This document shows, piece by piece, positions 7,585-14,323 of a stretch of 14,743 bases of DNA. The DNA lies in NCBI GenBank assembly GCA_041485285.1, contig JBGPJF010000056.1:1-14743 (forward strand). The letters are read 5' to 3'. Source of the stretch: DATEUP01 sp041485285. Lineage in GTDB: Archaea; Thermoplasmatota; DTKX01; DATEUP01. Within the stretch, counting starts at the first letter, position 1; each line of letters opens with the position of its first letter. The notes beneath the pieces are model-generated. The model had not been told where the DNA came from. It ran no database searches and saw only the letters and a list, made by a program, of their open reading frames with translations. Made by a program: the position numbers and the translations under genes.

Positions 7585-7980
7585 ATGGGCCCGCGTTCCG
7601 GTCACTTCATCTTCAAGAAAGGGACGAAGTGGAAAGACCTGCTCGACGGCTACGAAGGGATGCACAAGCTCTTCCTGCAGGAGACCGCGCAGCTCTCCGA
7701 CGAGGAGTTCTTCGACCGCATGCTGGTGCGGGCGGACCTCGAAGACCTCACGGCCGGGCGCAAGCCCGCGGGCTACAACCGCAACAACAAGGTGCGCCTG
7801 ATGTTCCCGCTGCGCGAAGACGGGATCATCGAGATGTACATCTACCGCTCGACGCGCGACGAGGACATCGTGCGCGTGACGAACCTCATTTCCGACTACC
7901 TGAACGAGCACAAGCTCGAGCACGAAGTCAAGTGGGACGAGATGTTCCTCTACGAGCTCAAAGAGCGCCGCCGCAAGTGA
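7585..7980 (+). CDS. Hypothetical protein, 131 residues
   Basis: No family is recognised. The product is soluble and charged, with no signal peptide or membrane segment. It begins MGPRSGHFIFKKGTKWKDLL, has a helical stretch (LDGYEGMHKLFLQETAQLSDEE as two blocks), a basic turn PAGYNRNNKVRLMFPL, a beta-like segment GIIEMYIYRST and a C-terminal helix ending in ERRRK. Periodicity suggests a small alpha/beta fold. Coding character is supported by a natural amino-acid mix, G/C-rich third positions and a tight junction with the next gene: its TGA (7978-7980) is part of the GTGAGG ribosome binding site of the hydrolase. The ATG at 7585 has only a weak AGGT upstream; leaderless or near-leaderless initiation is possible. 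Confidence 0.75.
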   Translation: MGPRSGHFIFKKGTKWKDLLDGYEGMHKLFLQETAQLSDEEFFDRMLVRADLEDLTAGRKPAGYNRNNKVRLMFPLREDGIIEMYIYRSTRDEDIVRVTNLISDYLNEHKLEHEVKWDEMFLYELKERRRK

Positions 7981-7988
7981 GGAAGGAC

Positions 7989-8891
7989 GTGACCGGAAGG
8001 GCCGACCCCCCCGAAGCGGGGGATCAAGATGGCCAGGGGGCGCGGCCCTCAAGGCGCGAGACGACCGCGGTGTCGGACATCCCCGCGTTTGTGAAAGTGC
8101 GCGAGCGCCCGCTGAAGACCCATGTGGAGGGCCGGGGCGGCACGGTGTTCGTGTGCCCCTCCGGGTGGGGGCTGCCGGGCGAACTGGGCTTGAACCTGCT
8201 GCAGCCGTTTGGCGACCTTGCGCGCTTCTTCACCTTCGACCCGAGCGGGACGGGGGAGTCGACCGCGCTGCGCGCGAAGGAGGACCTCGGCAGCCGCGGG
8301 ATCGCCAACGACTCGTCGGGGATGCTCCTGCGCTTGAAGATACGCCCCTCCGCGGTGTTCGGCCACTCGCACGGCGGGTGCGCGGCGCTCCGCGTCGCGA
8401 TCAACCACCCCGAACTCGTGCGCAGGCTCGTCGTGGTGGCCACGACGCCCGGCGACGGCACCGCGGACGCGTGGAACTGGCGCAGCGTCCTTGGAGACCA
8501 GGCGCCGACGGCCCCCATCGGCGCGCGGGCTGACCTCCTGCGCGTGACCCGCCTCATCATGTTGGGGTCGGTCGCCGACGCCGCGCGCGCCCGCAATGTC
8601 TTCGACGGGATCGAGGGCAAGGAGTGGAAGGTCGCGATCGAGCGGTTCAACGCGCTGCCGAAGGACGGGCGCATGCTCGACCTAAAGGGGAAGCTGCGGC
8701 ACATCGCGGCCCCCACGCTGATCGTCGCGGGGGCCAAGGACCCGATCGTCTCGATGGAGGCCGCGGAGGCGATGCGGCAGGAGATCCCAAAGTCGGAGGT
8801 GGCCGTATTTGAGAAGAGCGGGCACTTCCCAATGCTCGAAGAGCCGGAGAAGTTCCGCGTGGTGTTCGAGGAGTTCCTGGAGCGGGATTGA
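7989..8891 (+). CDS. Alpha/beta-fold hydrolase
   Basis: This is an alpha/beta hydrolase of about 300 residues with a complete catalytic set. The nucleophile elbow GHSHGG carries Ser127, Asp251 lies in VAGAKDPIVS, and His279 in KSGHFPMLEEPE. An N-terminal FVCPSGWG loop takes the place of the usual HG oxyanion motif, followed by FTFDPSGTGES, typical of the peptidase/esterase/dehalogenase branch. It is cytosolic, and the substrate cannot be told. Start: GTG at 7989 has GAGG six bases upstream, overlapping the previous stop, so the pair is probably one transcript. A GTG at 8070 would give 273 residues, closer to the conserved core, but has no ribosome binding site. The 27 extra residues are low in complexity, so the start is not settled. 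Confidence 0.88.
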   Translation: MTGRADPPEAGDQDGQGARPSRRETTAVSDIPAFVKVRERPLKTHVEGRGGTVFVCPSGWGLPGELGLNLLQPFGDLARFFTFDPSGTGESTALRAKEDLGSRGIANDSSGMLLRLKIRPSAVFGHSHGGCAALRVAINHPELVRRLVVVATTPGDGTADAWNWRSVLGDQAPTAPIGARADLLRVTRLIMLGSVADAARARNVFDGIEGKEWKVAIERFNALPKDGRMLDLKGKLRHIAAPTLIVAGAKDPIVSMEAAEAMRQEIPKSEVAVFEKSGHFPMLEEPEKFRVVFEEFLERD

Positions 8892-8933
8892 AGTTTCCTT
8901 CGCTGCCGGCGGAACGACCTTTTCGGTGCAGGC

Positions 8934-9077
8934 TCACCTCGATGAAGCCCGTTCAACGAAGGCACGCGCAGCGTCAGCGGCGACTTCCACCATCGAACGG
9001 CCTTCGGCCTTCGCACGCTGCTTGAGAAGTTGCCGTATCTCGGGATCCATGGTTCGGATCGCGTGTTGCCAGCCCAT
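8934..9077 (-). CDS. Small ribbon-helix-helix-type protein, possible antitoxin-like repressor
   Basis: This short frame encodes 47 residues. Its core, AIRTMDPEIRQLLKQRAKAE followed by GRSMVEVAADAARAFVERA, follows the ribbon-helix-helix plan: a short strand, MDPE as N-cap, helix 1, the GRS turn, helix 2. Such proteins bind DNA as dimers through the strand and often act as antitoxins or autorepressors. The start ATG at 9075-9077 lies 22 bases after a TATA-like TAAAATAT, suggesting a leaderless mRNA. An ATG at 9099-9101 would give 55 residues but overlaps that TATA box. It lies 72 bases downstream of the ubiquitin-like gene, same strand. No toxin is adjacent: the neighbour at its other side is the convergent alpha/beta hydrolase. 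It would be skipped by most callers because of its length. The strand is atypical and the call rests on pattern only. Confidence 0.6.
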   Translation of the reverse strand: MGWQHAIRTMDPEIRQLLKQRAKAEGRSMVEVAADAARAFVERASSR

Positions 9078-9099
9078 GGACCAGCGACTTCGTCTGTGC

Positions 9100-9107
9100 A
9101 TATTTTA
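9100..9107 (-). promoter_or_regulatory. TATA-like box of the small RHH gene
   Basis: TAAAATAT on minus, immediately downstream of a C-run, 22 bases before the ATG at 9077. The spacing fits leaderless transcription. Confidence 0.5.
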
Positions 9108-9111
9108 GGGG

Positions 9112-9128
9112 GTCGCGGAGCGACGCTC
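9112..9128. repeat. Overlapping palindromes upstream of the RHH TATA box
   Basis: GTCGC-GGA-GCGAC (9112-9124) overlaps GAGCG-A-CGCTC (9118-9128); both are perfect 5-base inverted repeats. They lie between the ubiquitin-like stop and the RHH TATA box, so they could be an operator for the RHH protein or a weak 3' hairpin of the ubiquitin-like transcript. Short repeats of this size arise by chance in G+C-rich DNA. Confidence 0.35.
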
Positions 9129-9149
9129 GTGAGACGGGCAGAACGAACC

Positions 9150-9389
9150 CTAGCCCCCCTCAGGGTCGGGGATCAGCTCGAGCACGTCTTCGGACGTGGC
9201 GTTGAGGTCGAGGAACTTCGCCGAGCCCGGCAGGATCGTGTCGCCGCGCCTTGCCACATATGCCCCGCTCGGCTTGTCCCAGTACTTGGCGGCCGACTCG
9301 ACGACCTCCTCGACAACGGTGGTCTCTTCGACGTCGACGGCCACGGTGTGGCCAGAGTCCGGGTCGCGGACGGTGATGCGTACGGTCAT
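9150..9389 (-). CDS. Ubiquitin-like beta-grasp protein with C-terminal Gly-Gly
   Basis: The 79-residue product lines up along its length with the ubiquitin fold: strand 1 VRITVRDP, strand 2 HTVAVDVEETTVV, helix EEVVESAAKYW, strand 3 GAYVARRGDTI, the segment LPGSAKFLDLN and strand 5 VLELIPDPEGG, ending exactly in Gly-Gly. That ending matches ubiquitin and the archaeal SAMP/MoaD/ThiS carriers, which are adenylated by an E1-like enzyme and used for protein conjugation or sulfur transfer. The ELIPDPEGG end also recalls the FPPVSGG end of SAMPs. Start: ATG 9387-9389 with GGAG eight bases upstream and a TATA box at 9428-9434. Neither an E1-like enzyme nor a JAMM peptidase is in the window. It is divergent from the HAD gene and followed by the small RHH gene. 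Fold confidence is fairly high; modifier function is inferred. Confidence 0.8.
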   Translation of the reverse strand: MTVRITVRDPDSGHTVAVDVEETTVVEEVVESAAKYWDKPSGAYVARRGDTILPGSAKFLDLNATSEDVLELIPDPEGG

Positions 9390-9394
9390 GGGAC

Positions 9395-9415
9395 GTTCTC
9401 CTACTGGAGGAGAAC
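9395..9415 (-). promoter_or_regulatory. Hairpin sequestering the ubiquitin-like gene's ribosome binding site
   Basis: GTTCTCC (9395-9401) and GGAGAAC (9409-9415) form a perfect 7-base inverted repeat with a 7-base loop. In the minus-strand mRNA the 3' arm is GGAGAAC, which contains the Shine-Dalgarno GGAG, so folding would hide it. The same DNA palindrome could instead be a repressor operator just downstream of the TATA box. Confidence 0.5.
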
Positions 9416-9427
9416 TTCAACTCATCG

Positions 9428-9434
9428 TATTTAA
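9428..9434 (-). promoter_or_regulatory. TATA box of the ubiquitin-like gene
   Basis: TTAAATA on minus in an A+T-rich patch, 38 bases before the ATG at 9389. The start site would fall near 9405, within the hairpin region. Confidence 0.6.
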
Positions 9435-9470
9435 TCCAAACGTGATAGAAATCCTGAATCTCTCATGGGG

Positions 9471-9490
9471 GCCAGGCCTATGGGCCTGGC
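9471..9490. repeat. 8-base inverted repeat between divergent promoters
   Basis: GCCAGGCC-TATG-GGCCTGGC is a perfect 8-base palindrome with a 4-base centre, lying between the ubiquitin-like TATA (9428-9434) and the HAD TATA-like box (about 9530-9536). No transcript is expected to end here, so a protein-binding site is more plausible than a terminator. Confidence 0.55.
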
Positions 9491-9520
9491 TCGGCCTTTG
9501 GGCGGCGGCCGGAGCCTTCC

Positions 9521-9547
9521 CCCAAAGCCCTTTATCGGCCCTTTGGG
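9521..9547. repeat. Inverted repeat flanking the HAD promoter TATA
   Basis: CCCAAAG (9521-9527) and CTTTGGG (9541-9547) are perfect inverted arms on either side of CTTTATC (9530-9536). Another copy of CTTTGGG occurs at 9496-9502. The arrangement would suit a dimeric repressor covering the TATA box. Confidence 0.45.
9530..9536 (+). promoter_or_regulatory. TATA-like box of the HAD hydrolase gene
   Basis: CTTTATC ends 22 bases before the GTG at 9559, the spacing expected for a leaderless archaeal mRNA. Confidence 0.5.
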
Positions 9548-9558
9548 CTCGATGCCTC

Positions 9559-10284
9559 GTGAACCGGTTCGCGTCCGTGCGGGCCATCGCTCTCGACATG
9601 GACAACACGGTCATCGACTTTGCGGGGTCGCGCAAGGCGGCGCTCGATGGGGTCGTGGCAAGGATTGCCGCGGCCGGCTACACGGTGGACCGCAAGGCGT
9701 TCCTCGCGCGGCACCGCGCGCTCACGGACGCCGAAGACGAGGCGTACCTGAAGACGGGCGCGTGGCGGCCGACGGTCGAGCGCTTCGCGATGCTGTGCCG
9801 CGAGTTCGCCGTCCCCTCGGACGGATTTGCCCACGACCTTACGGAGTTCTACGGAGAAACGCGCTACGCGCACCTCCATGAATACCCGGAGACCAAGGCG
9901 GCCCTGACCGCGCTCAAGGCCCGGTTCCCGCTGTTCCTCATTACCAACGGCCCCGCGGCTCCGCAGCACCGCGAGATCGAGGTGACCGGTGTTGCGCCGT
10001 ACTTCGTGAAGACGTTCGTCTGCGAAGACCACGGGCTGCGCAAGCCCGACCCCCGGATGTTCGAGCTCGTTCGCAAGGCGGCCGGCGTCGCCAACGAATC
10101 CATGATGATGGTCGGCGACTTCTGGGAGGCCGACATCGAGACTCCGCGCAAGCTCGGCTGGGCGACGGCGTGGGTCGTGCGCGACGACGCTCGGCGCAAG
10201 GCAGCCGACCCCGGACGGGCCGACGCGGTCATCCGGTCGGTGGGCGACTTGCCGGGCCTGCTTTCGCTCCGCGCCGATATCTGA
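9559..10284 (+). CDS. HAD-superfamily phosphatase
   Basis: This is a 241-residue haloacid-dehalogenase-type hydrolase with all four motifs. Motif I is ALDMDNTVIDF, with the nucleophile Asp13 and acid/base Asp15. Motif II is FLITNGP (Thr129). Lys162 lies in RKPDP. Motif IV is VGDFWEADIE, with Asp187 and Asp192 for Mg2+. A helical cap (residues about 20-100) between motif I and II places it in subfamily I, near the small-molecule phosphatases. The physiological substrate is not evident. The frame is open far upstream to 9196, but that part lies opposite the ubiquitin-like gene and across its promoter. The GTG at 9559 sits directly before the core and 22 bases after a TATA-like box, with no ribosome binding site, so leaderless translation is likely. 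Confidence 0.9.
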   Translation: MNRFASVRAIALDMDNTVIDFAGSRKAALDGVVARIAAAGYTVDRKAFLARHRALTDAEDEAYLKTGAWRPTVERFAMLCREFAVPSDGFAHDLTEFYGETRYAHLHEYPETKAALTALKARFPLFLITNGPAAPQHREIEVTGVAPYFVKTFVCEDHGLRKPDPRMFELVRKAAGVANESMMMVGDFWEADIETPRKLGWATAWVVRDDARRKAADPGRADAVIRSVGDLPGLLSLRADI

Positions 10285-10379
10285 TGGGGAACCCCGACGG
10301 CAACGAGAAGGCCTCTCGCCTCCTCTGCCCCATGAATACATCTAGGGGCGCGTCAGTTTTGGGGAGGGCGGGGCGTGCG

Positions 10380-12638
10380 ATGGCCCCGCGGTTGAGACCC
10401 ATGAAGCCTGCTCGGAGTGTCGTTTGCGTGCTCATCGTGCTTTTCGCCATGCCGTGGGGCGCGCTTGCCAACTCCGAGAGCGAGCCCAACGACACCTTCA
10501 GCACGGCAGACCCGTGGCCCCAAGAGCACAACCCGGACACCTCGCTCTATTATGTCGCCCTCAACGGGACGTGCGTCGCGTCCAAGGATTACTTCCGCTT
10601 CCAACCGATCCCCAACCGCGGGTACCGGCTGGACTACCGGCTAACGGACACGACGGGGGCGCCCCGAAATTCAACGGTCGAAGTGCTTGATGCAAGCGGA
10701 TTCGCGTTCCGGTCGGTATGGGCAACGGGCAGCGGGTCGATCAACTTCACCCCGCTTACAGGTTCAAACCACGCGGTCGGAATTCTGTGCGACGACACTG
10801 CGCGCGTGTGGGCGCTGAACTTGACCTACATGGGCGACCCCGTGAGCGCCCAGGGGCCTTCCGAGCACGAGCACAACGACCTTGCGAGCATGTCCTCCTC
10901 GATGACCGGCGCAAACGCCTCGGGCTCGTTGCACGCGGTGTACGACGCGGTCGACATCTGGGCCCTGCCCGCAGGCACCACCGAAGCCGAAGTCAATATC
11001 ACGGTCGCCGGGGGGCTTGCCGCGCACCTTGCTGTCGTGAGCCCCCAAGGCGAGGTGATCACGGCTGCGGCAGACCGCCTCACGATCCGCAACATCAGGC
11101 CCGGCGGCGCGTCTGGAAAATTCGCGGTCGTGGCCGAATCGAACGCGGGCACCTACACGATCGGTGTGGGCCCGGCAATCCCGTCGTACGCCGCCATTGC
11201 GGGCGCAGATGAACTCGAGCTCAACAACGACGCCGGGAATGCCACGCACATCACGGTGTCGGACGGCATCCTTGTCCACGGTGAATCGAACCTGTCGAAC
11301 GATGCGATGGACTGGTACAGCATCACATTCCCCTACCCGACGCGCGCGAACATCACCGTTTCCTCCAGCTGGGGCTGCGCGCCGGGCTCCTGCGAGCACC
11401 TTGAGCTGCTCGTGACTCCCACCACGCACATGATCGACCCCCTCGGCGACCCTGTGCTGTGGAAGACGAACATCACGCTCGCGGCCCAGCAGGGATCGCA
11501 GTTCCTCCTGCGCGTTGACGCGGGGTACCCCGGGGGCGCGTATGAGGTGCGGATCGGCGCGCCCGCGTACCCGTTCTCGGCCGGCGCCGTCGTGGATGTC
11601 ATCGACGGCAACGCGAGCGGGACCTTCTCCGCGTTTGGAATCTCCAACGGGACCGACCTCCCGCTCCACCAGGTCAATTTCGGGCTCGGCGGCTACGGGA
11701 CCATGTATGGGCCGTGCATGAAGCTCTACATCCTCAACCGCGCCCCCGTCGCGATCACCGCGCAGCTGCGTGCCGGGACCCTTTGGCGGGCGAGCGAATC
11801 GGACCTCGAGTCCTACATCACGACACGCACGCAGTCGTTCGACCTCCAGCCGTGGTCATTGACGTTGGTTCCCTTCATCGCCGCCAAAGTTAGCGATGCC
11901 GGAGACGTGCCAGACGCGGGCTTCCTGTATTTCTTGGACGGCCGGGCAACGGGCCCGCGGGCCAACATCACCAACCAGACGGCCTCCGGCGGGTACCTCG
12001 AGCAGTCGGAGATTACCGCGCTGTGGGCCGCGAACGGGGTTGGCAGTGCGGACCTCAGGCAGTGGGGCGCGTCGCAAGTCTCGATTGATGACGCGAAGAA
12101 CATCTTGACGGCCGCAAACGTGACGACCTCAATCAACCCGGCTTCGCACCCGCCGCCCGCGTCCTCCACGTCGTCGTCCTCCCCCGGCACCAGCTCGTTC
12201 GTGGGACCGGTCGTCGCGGCCCTCGTGGTGCTCGTGCTCGTCGGCGGAGTCGTCGCCCGCAGCCGCGCGCGAGCGCGGCGCGCGGCCGCGCCGTTCCCGC
12301 CGACCCCGGGCCCGTGGGCCCCCGGTGCGTATCCTCCCGCGTACCCTGGAGCCGGCCCAACTCGCCCGATGTACGGCGGCGCGCCCCCGCCTCCCGGCTC
12401 GCCCTGGTACCCTGTGGCTCCTGGGCCTATGCCCCCCGCGCCCCCCCGTGCACCCCCCGCGGGCCCGCCACAGTCCCCGGCGGGAGGAGCCGCCTCGACC
12501 CTGGCGACCGCGCGCGTCGCGAGCGCGCCGCCGCCCCCCGCCGAAGCGCCGCAGCTTGTGCCATGCCCGACGTGCGGGCAAGGCGTGCAGGCGTACGCGC
12601 CTTCGTGCCCCGCGTGTGGCCTCGCCCTCCAGTGGTGA
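10380..12638 (+). CDS. Surface glycoprotein-like protein: three PPC-like domains, one membrane helix, cytosolic zinc ribbon
   Basis: The 752-residue protein starts with a signal peptide (basic n-region, VVCVLIVLFAMPWGALA, likely cleaved near Ala30). Three tandem PPC-like beta-sandwich units follow, each opening with an acidic E-x-N-D type motif and containing D-x(1-2)-[YW]: EPND at 35-38 with KDYFRF, EHND at 164-167 with DAVDIWAL, ELNND at 280-284 with DAMDWYSI. An unassigned domain (about 395-570), a Ser/Pro linker, one membrane helix (about 606-628) and RSRARARR come next. Then there is a long Pro-rich cytosolic segment and a zinc ribbon (Cys729, 732, 743, 746). I count 16 N-x-S/T sequons, all before the membrane helix. 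The start is ambiguous: ATG 10380 has GGGGAGGG upstream, and ATG 10401 and 10332 are alternatives. Its ligand is unknown. Confidence 0.82.
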   Translation: MAPRLRPMKPARSVVCVLIVLFAMPWGALANSESEPNDTFSTADPWPQEHNPDTSLYYVALNGTCVASKDYFRFQPIPNRGYRLDYRLTDTTGAPRNSTVEVLDASGFAFRSVWATGSGSINFTPLTGSNHAVGILCDDTARVWALNLTYMGDPVSAQGPSEHEHNDLASMSSSMTGANASGSLHAVYDAVDIWALPAGTTEAEVNITVAGGLAAHLAVVSPQGEVITAAADRLTIRNIRPGGASGKFAVVAESNAGTYTIGVGPAIPSYAAIAGADELELNNDAGNATHITVSDGILVHGESNLSNDAMDWYSITFPYPTRANITVSSSWGCAPGSCEHLELLVTPTTHMIDPLGDPVLWKTNITLAAQQGSQFLLRVDAGYPGGAYEVRIGAPAYPFSAGAVVDVIDGNASGTFSAFGISNGTDLPLHQVNFGLGGYGTMYGPCMKLYILNRAPVAITAQLRAGTLWRASESDLESYITTRTQSFDLQPWSLTLVPFIAAKVSDAGDVPDAGFLYFLDGRATGPRANITNQTASGGYLEQSEITALWAANGVGSADLRQWGASQVSIDDAKNILTAANVTTSINPASHPPPASSTSSSSPGTSSFVGPVVAALVVLVLVGGVVARSRARARRAAAPFPPTPGPWAPGAYPPAYPGAGPTRPMYGGAPPPPGSPWYPVAPGPMPPAPPRAPPAGPPQSPAGGAASTLATARVASAPPPPAEAPQLVPCPTCGQGVQAYAPSCPACGLALQW

Positions 12639-12718
12639 CGAATGCGCGCACCCGTGAGGCGCGGGCCCCGCGCAACGTTAATGGGGGGCCGCGCACGTCG
12701 CTCCGTTAGGGGTAGCCG

Positions 12719-13600
12719 TTGGCCGACCTTGTCCGCGAGTATGACTACACCGTGGACGCCTGGACGCTCGCCTCCGTCGTGATGCCCGAGGTCTGGCGCA
12801 GGATCGATACGCAGGTGCAGGCGCTCGCGCAGTCGCGGAACCTGAAGGTCCAGCGCTCAGCCAAGCCTGTCGCGAACATCCCGGGCCTCCAGAACGGGAC
12901 CTGGCGCGCGCGCAACGGAATGGCCGCCGGCTTCACCGTGGCAGTCGAGCACAAGGAAGGCAATTACCTCCATGTCAAGGTGACCGCGAAGCCGTTTTAC
13001 CCGATCGCGGGGCTGATTTCGCTTGCCCTTGGCCTGCTGGTGAGTTGGGTATGGATCCCGTACCTCCTCTCCAACTGGAACGCGATGCTCGCCAACCCAC
13101 TGTTCATCGTCGCGGTGGTCGTGATGTGGATCATTTTCGTGTTCGCCACCCGTACGCTCTTCGTTTCAGCGATCCTCGCATTCCTCTCGACCTTCGTGTT
13201 CGGATTCATCGGGGGGTACGCGCTCGGTTGGGGAATCGGCAGCGTGCTTGGGGACGCGCAGTCGGGAGAGAAGATCCGCCCCGCGCTCGTGGCAATCGTT
13301 CAGGGCGTCGAGCGGCCCGGCCCGCCGCCCGCCCCCCGTCCGCCGAGTTACCCGATGCCGGGGTCGGCGCCCGTGGCGCCGATGGCGAACACCCCCGCCT
13401 ACATCCCGACGCCGCGGCCGGTGCGCCCGGGCCCGGCACCGCCGGCGCAACGGCAGGCTCCTGCCGCGGCGCCGCCCACCTTCGCGCGGGTCGCGGAACC
13501 GGCCGCCGCTCCCGAATTGCCCCCATGCCCCACCTGCGGCAAGGGCGTGTCCCCGGGGAGCGCGAGCTGCGCCTGGTGCGGCCAAAGCCTGGTCTGGTAG
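12719..13600 (+). CDS. Multi-pass membrane protein with Pro-rich linker and C-terminal zinc ribbon
   Basis: No named family is recognised. Residues 1-92 form a soluble alpha/beta-looking domain (MADLVREYDYTVDAWTLASV, later a strand pair FTVAVEHKE and YLHVKVTA). Residues about 94-176 are hydrophobic with three or possibly four membrane segments, starting AGLISLALGLLVSWVWI. Residues about 195-265 are rich in Pro and Ala. The end is a zinc ribbon C-x2-C-x10-C-x2-C (Cys270, 273, 284, 287) with CPTCGKGV and CGQSLVW. The preceding gene ends in the same way, so the two probably work together. Start: TTG at 12719, preceded by AGGGGT five bases upstream; no other start codon near gives a better ribosome binding site. 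It is 80 bases downstream of its neighbour, with GTTAAT at about 12677 as a weak TATA candidate. Confidence 0.82.
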   Translation: MADLVREYDYTVDAWTLASVVMPEVWRRIDTQVQALAQSRNLKVQRSAKPVANIPGLQNGTWRARNGMAAGFTVAVEHKEGNYLHVKVTAKPFYPIAGLISLALGLLVSWVWIPYLLSNWNAMLANPLFIVAVVVMWIIFVFATRTLFVSAILAFLSTFVFGFIGGYALGWGIGSVLGDAQSGEKIRPALVAIVQGVERPGPPPAPRPPSYPMPGSAPVAPMANTPAYIPTPRPVRPGPAPPAQRQAPAAAPPTFARVAEPAAAPELPPCPTCGKGVSPGSASCAWCGQSLVW

Positions 13601-13604
13601 CGCT

Positions 13605-14228
13605 TCAGGGGCCCCGCGGGGGCAAGATGGAGACTTTGCGCCCCTCGACTTTCAGCCGCCCCTCCGCGAAAAGCTGGATCGTCCGCGGGAGAAGTTCGTG
13701 CTCCTTGGCAAGGATGCGCGCCGTGAGCGTTTCCACGTTGTCGTCGTGCTCGACCTGCACCGACTCTTGCATGATGATCGGGCCGCCGTCGACCTCGACA
13801 CGGACGAAGTGCGTCGTGCACCCGGCGGTGCGCACTCCGTGGTCGAGGGCTTGCTGTTGCGCGTGCAGCCCCGGGAACGCCGGCAGGAGCGCGGGGTGGA
13901 TGTTGATCAGCCGGTTCCAGTAATGGTCGACGAAGACCTTCGACACGATCCGCATGTACCCGGCCTGCACGACGAGGTCGGGCACGTAGCGGTCGATGAT
14001 GGCGATCGCCTGCTTGTCGTATTCCTCGCGCGTGAGCTTCCCGCCCTCGAGCACTTCGGTTGGGATCTTGCGCTTGCGCGCGCGCTCGAGGGCCGCGGCG
14101 TCCGCCCTGTTCGAGAACACAAGGGCGACGGTCGCATCGATCCTTTTGCTCTCGGCCGCGTCGATGATGGCCTGCAGGTTCGTGCCCGAGCCCGAGACCA
14201 GGACGGCCACGCGCACCGGCTTTGCCAC
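13605..14228 (-). CDS. purN: Phosphoribosylglycinamide formyltransferase
   Basis: PurN transfers the formyl group of 10-formyl-tetrahydrofolate to GAR in step three of purine synthesis. The 207-residue protein shows the N-terminal binding loop VLVSGSGTNLQAII, a SNR motif, and the active-site segment INIHPALLPAFPG with Asn109 and His111, plus Asp147 in VDGGPIIMQES. The N-x-H and Asp spacing equals that of the E. coli enzyme (106, 108, 144). The common HPSLLP motif reads HPALLP here. The GTG at 14226-14228 is chosen; a TTG directly upstream at 14229-14231 is equally open, and GGGGGGTG precedes both. The frame continues to 14612 but that part overlaps folD and is not coding. It is convergent with the membrane protein gene (4 bases apart) and divergent from folD. 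Confidence 0.95.
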   Translation of the reverse strand: MAKPVRVAVLVSGSGTNLQAIIDAAESKRIDATVALVFSNRADAAALERARKRKIPTEVLEGGKLTREEYDKQAIAIIDRYVPDLVVQAGYMRIVSKVFVDHYWNRLINIHPALLPAFPGLHAQQQALDHGVRTAGCTTHFVRVEVDGGPIIMQESVQVEHDDNVETLTARILAKEHELLPRTIQLFAEGRLKVEGRKVSILPPRGP

Positions 14229-14323
14229 CAAACACCCCCCGACGCCGCGCGATGGCGCTTTCCGGGAAAAACACTTGCGCGCGCTTCCGCACGCCTTTTG
14301 TAGCCGCGCGGCGGTCATCGGGC

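Noticed and set aside
8006..8022. C-run/G-run hairpin early in the hydrolase gene
   Set aside because: A five-base stem with no T-tract, inside the possible N-terminal extension; too weak to call a terminator, though it adds doubt about the GTG 7989 start.
8024..9016. 330-codon open frame on minus, opposite the alpha/beta hydrolase
   Set aside because: Ser/Arg-rich composition without motifs; the plus strand has a full catalytic triad in the right order.
9196..9558. Upstream extension of the HAD frame
   Set aside because: It lies opposite the ubiquitin-like gene and through both promoters, with no HAD similarity before the DxDxT motif region.
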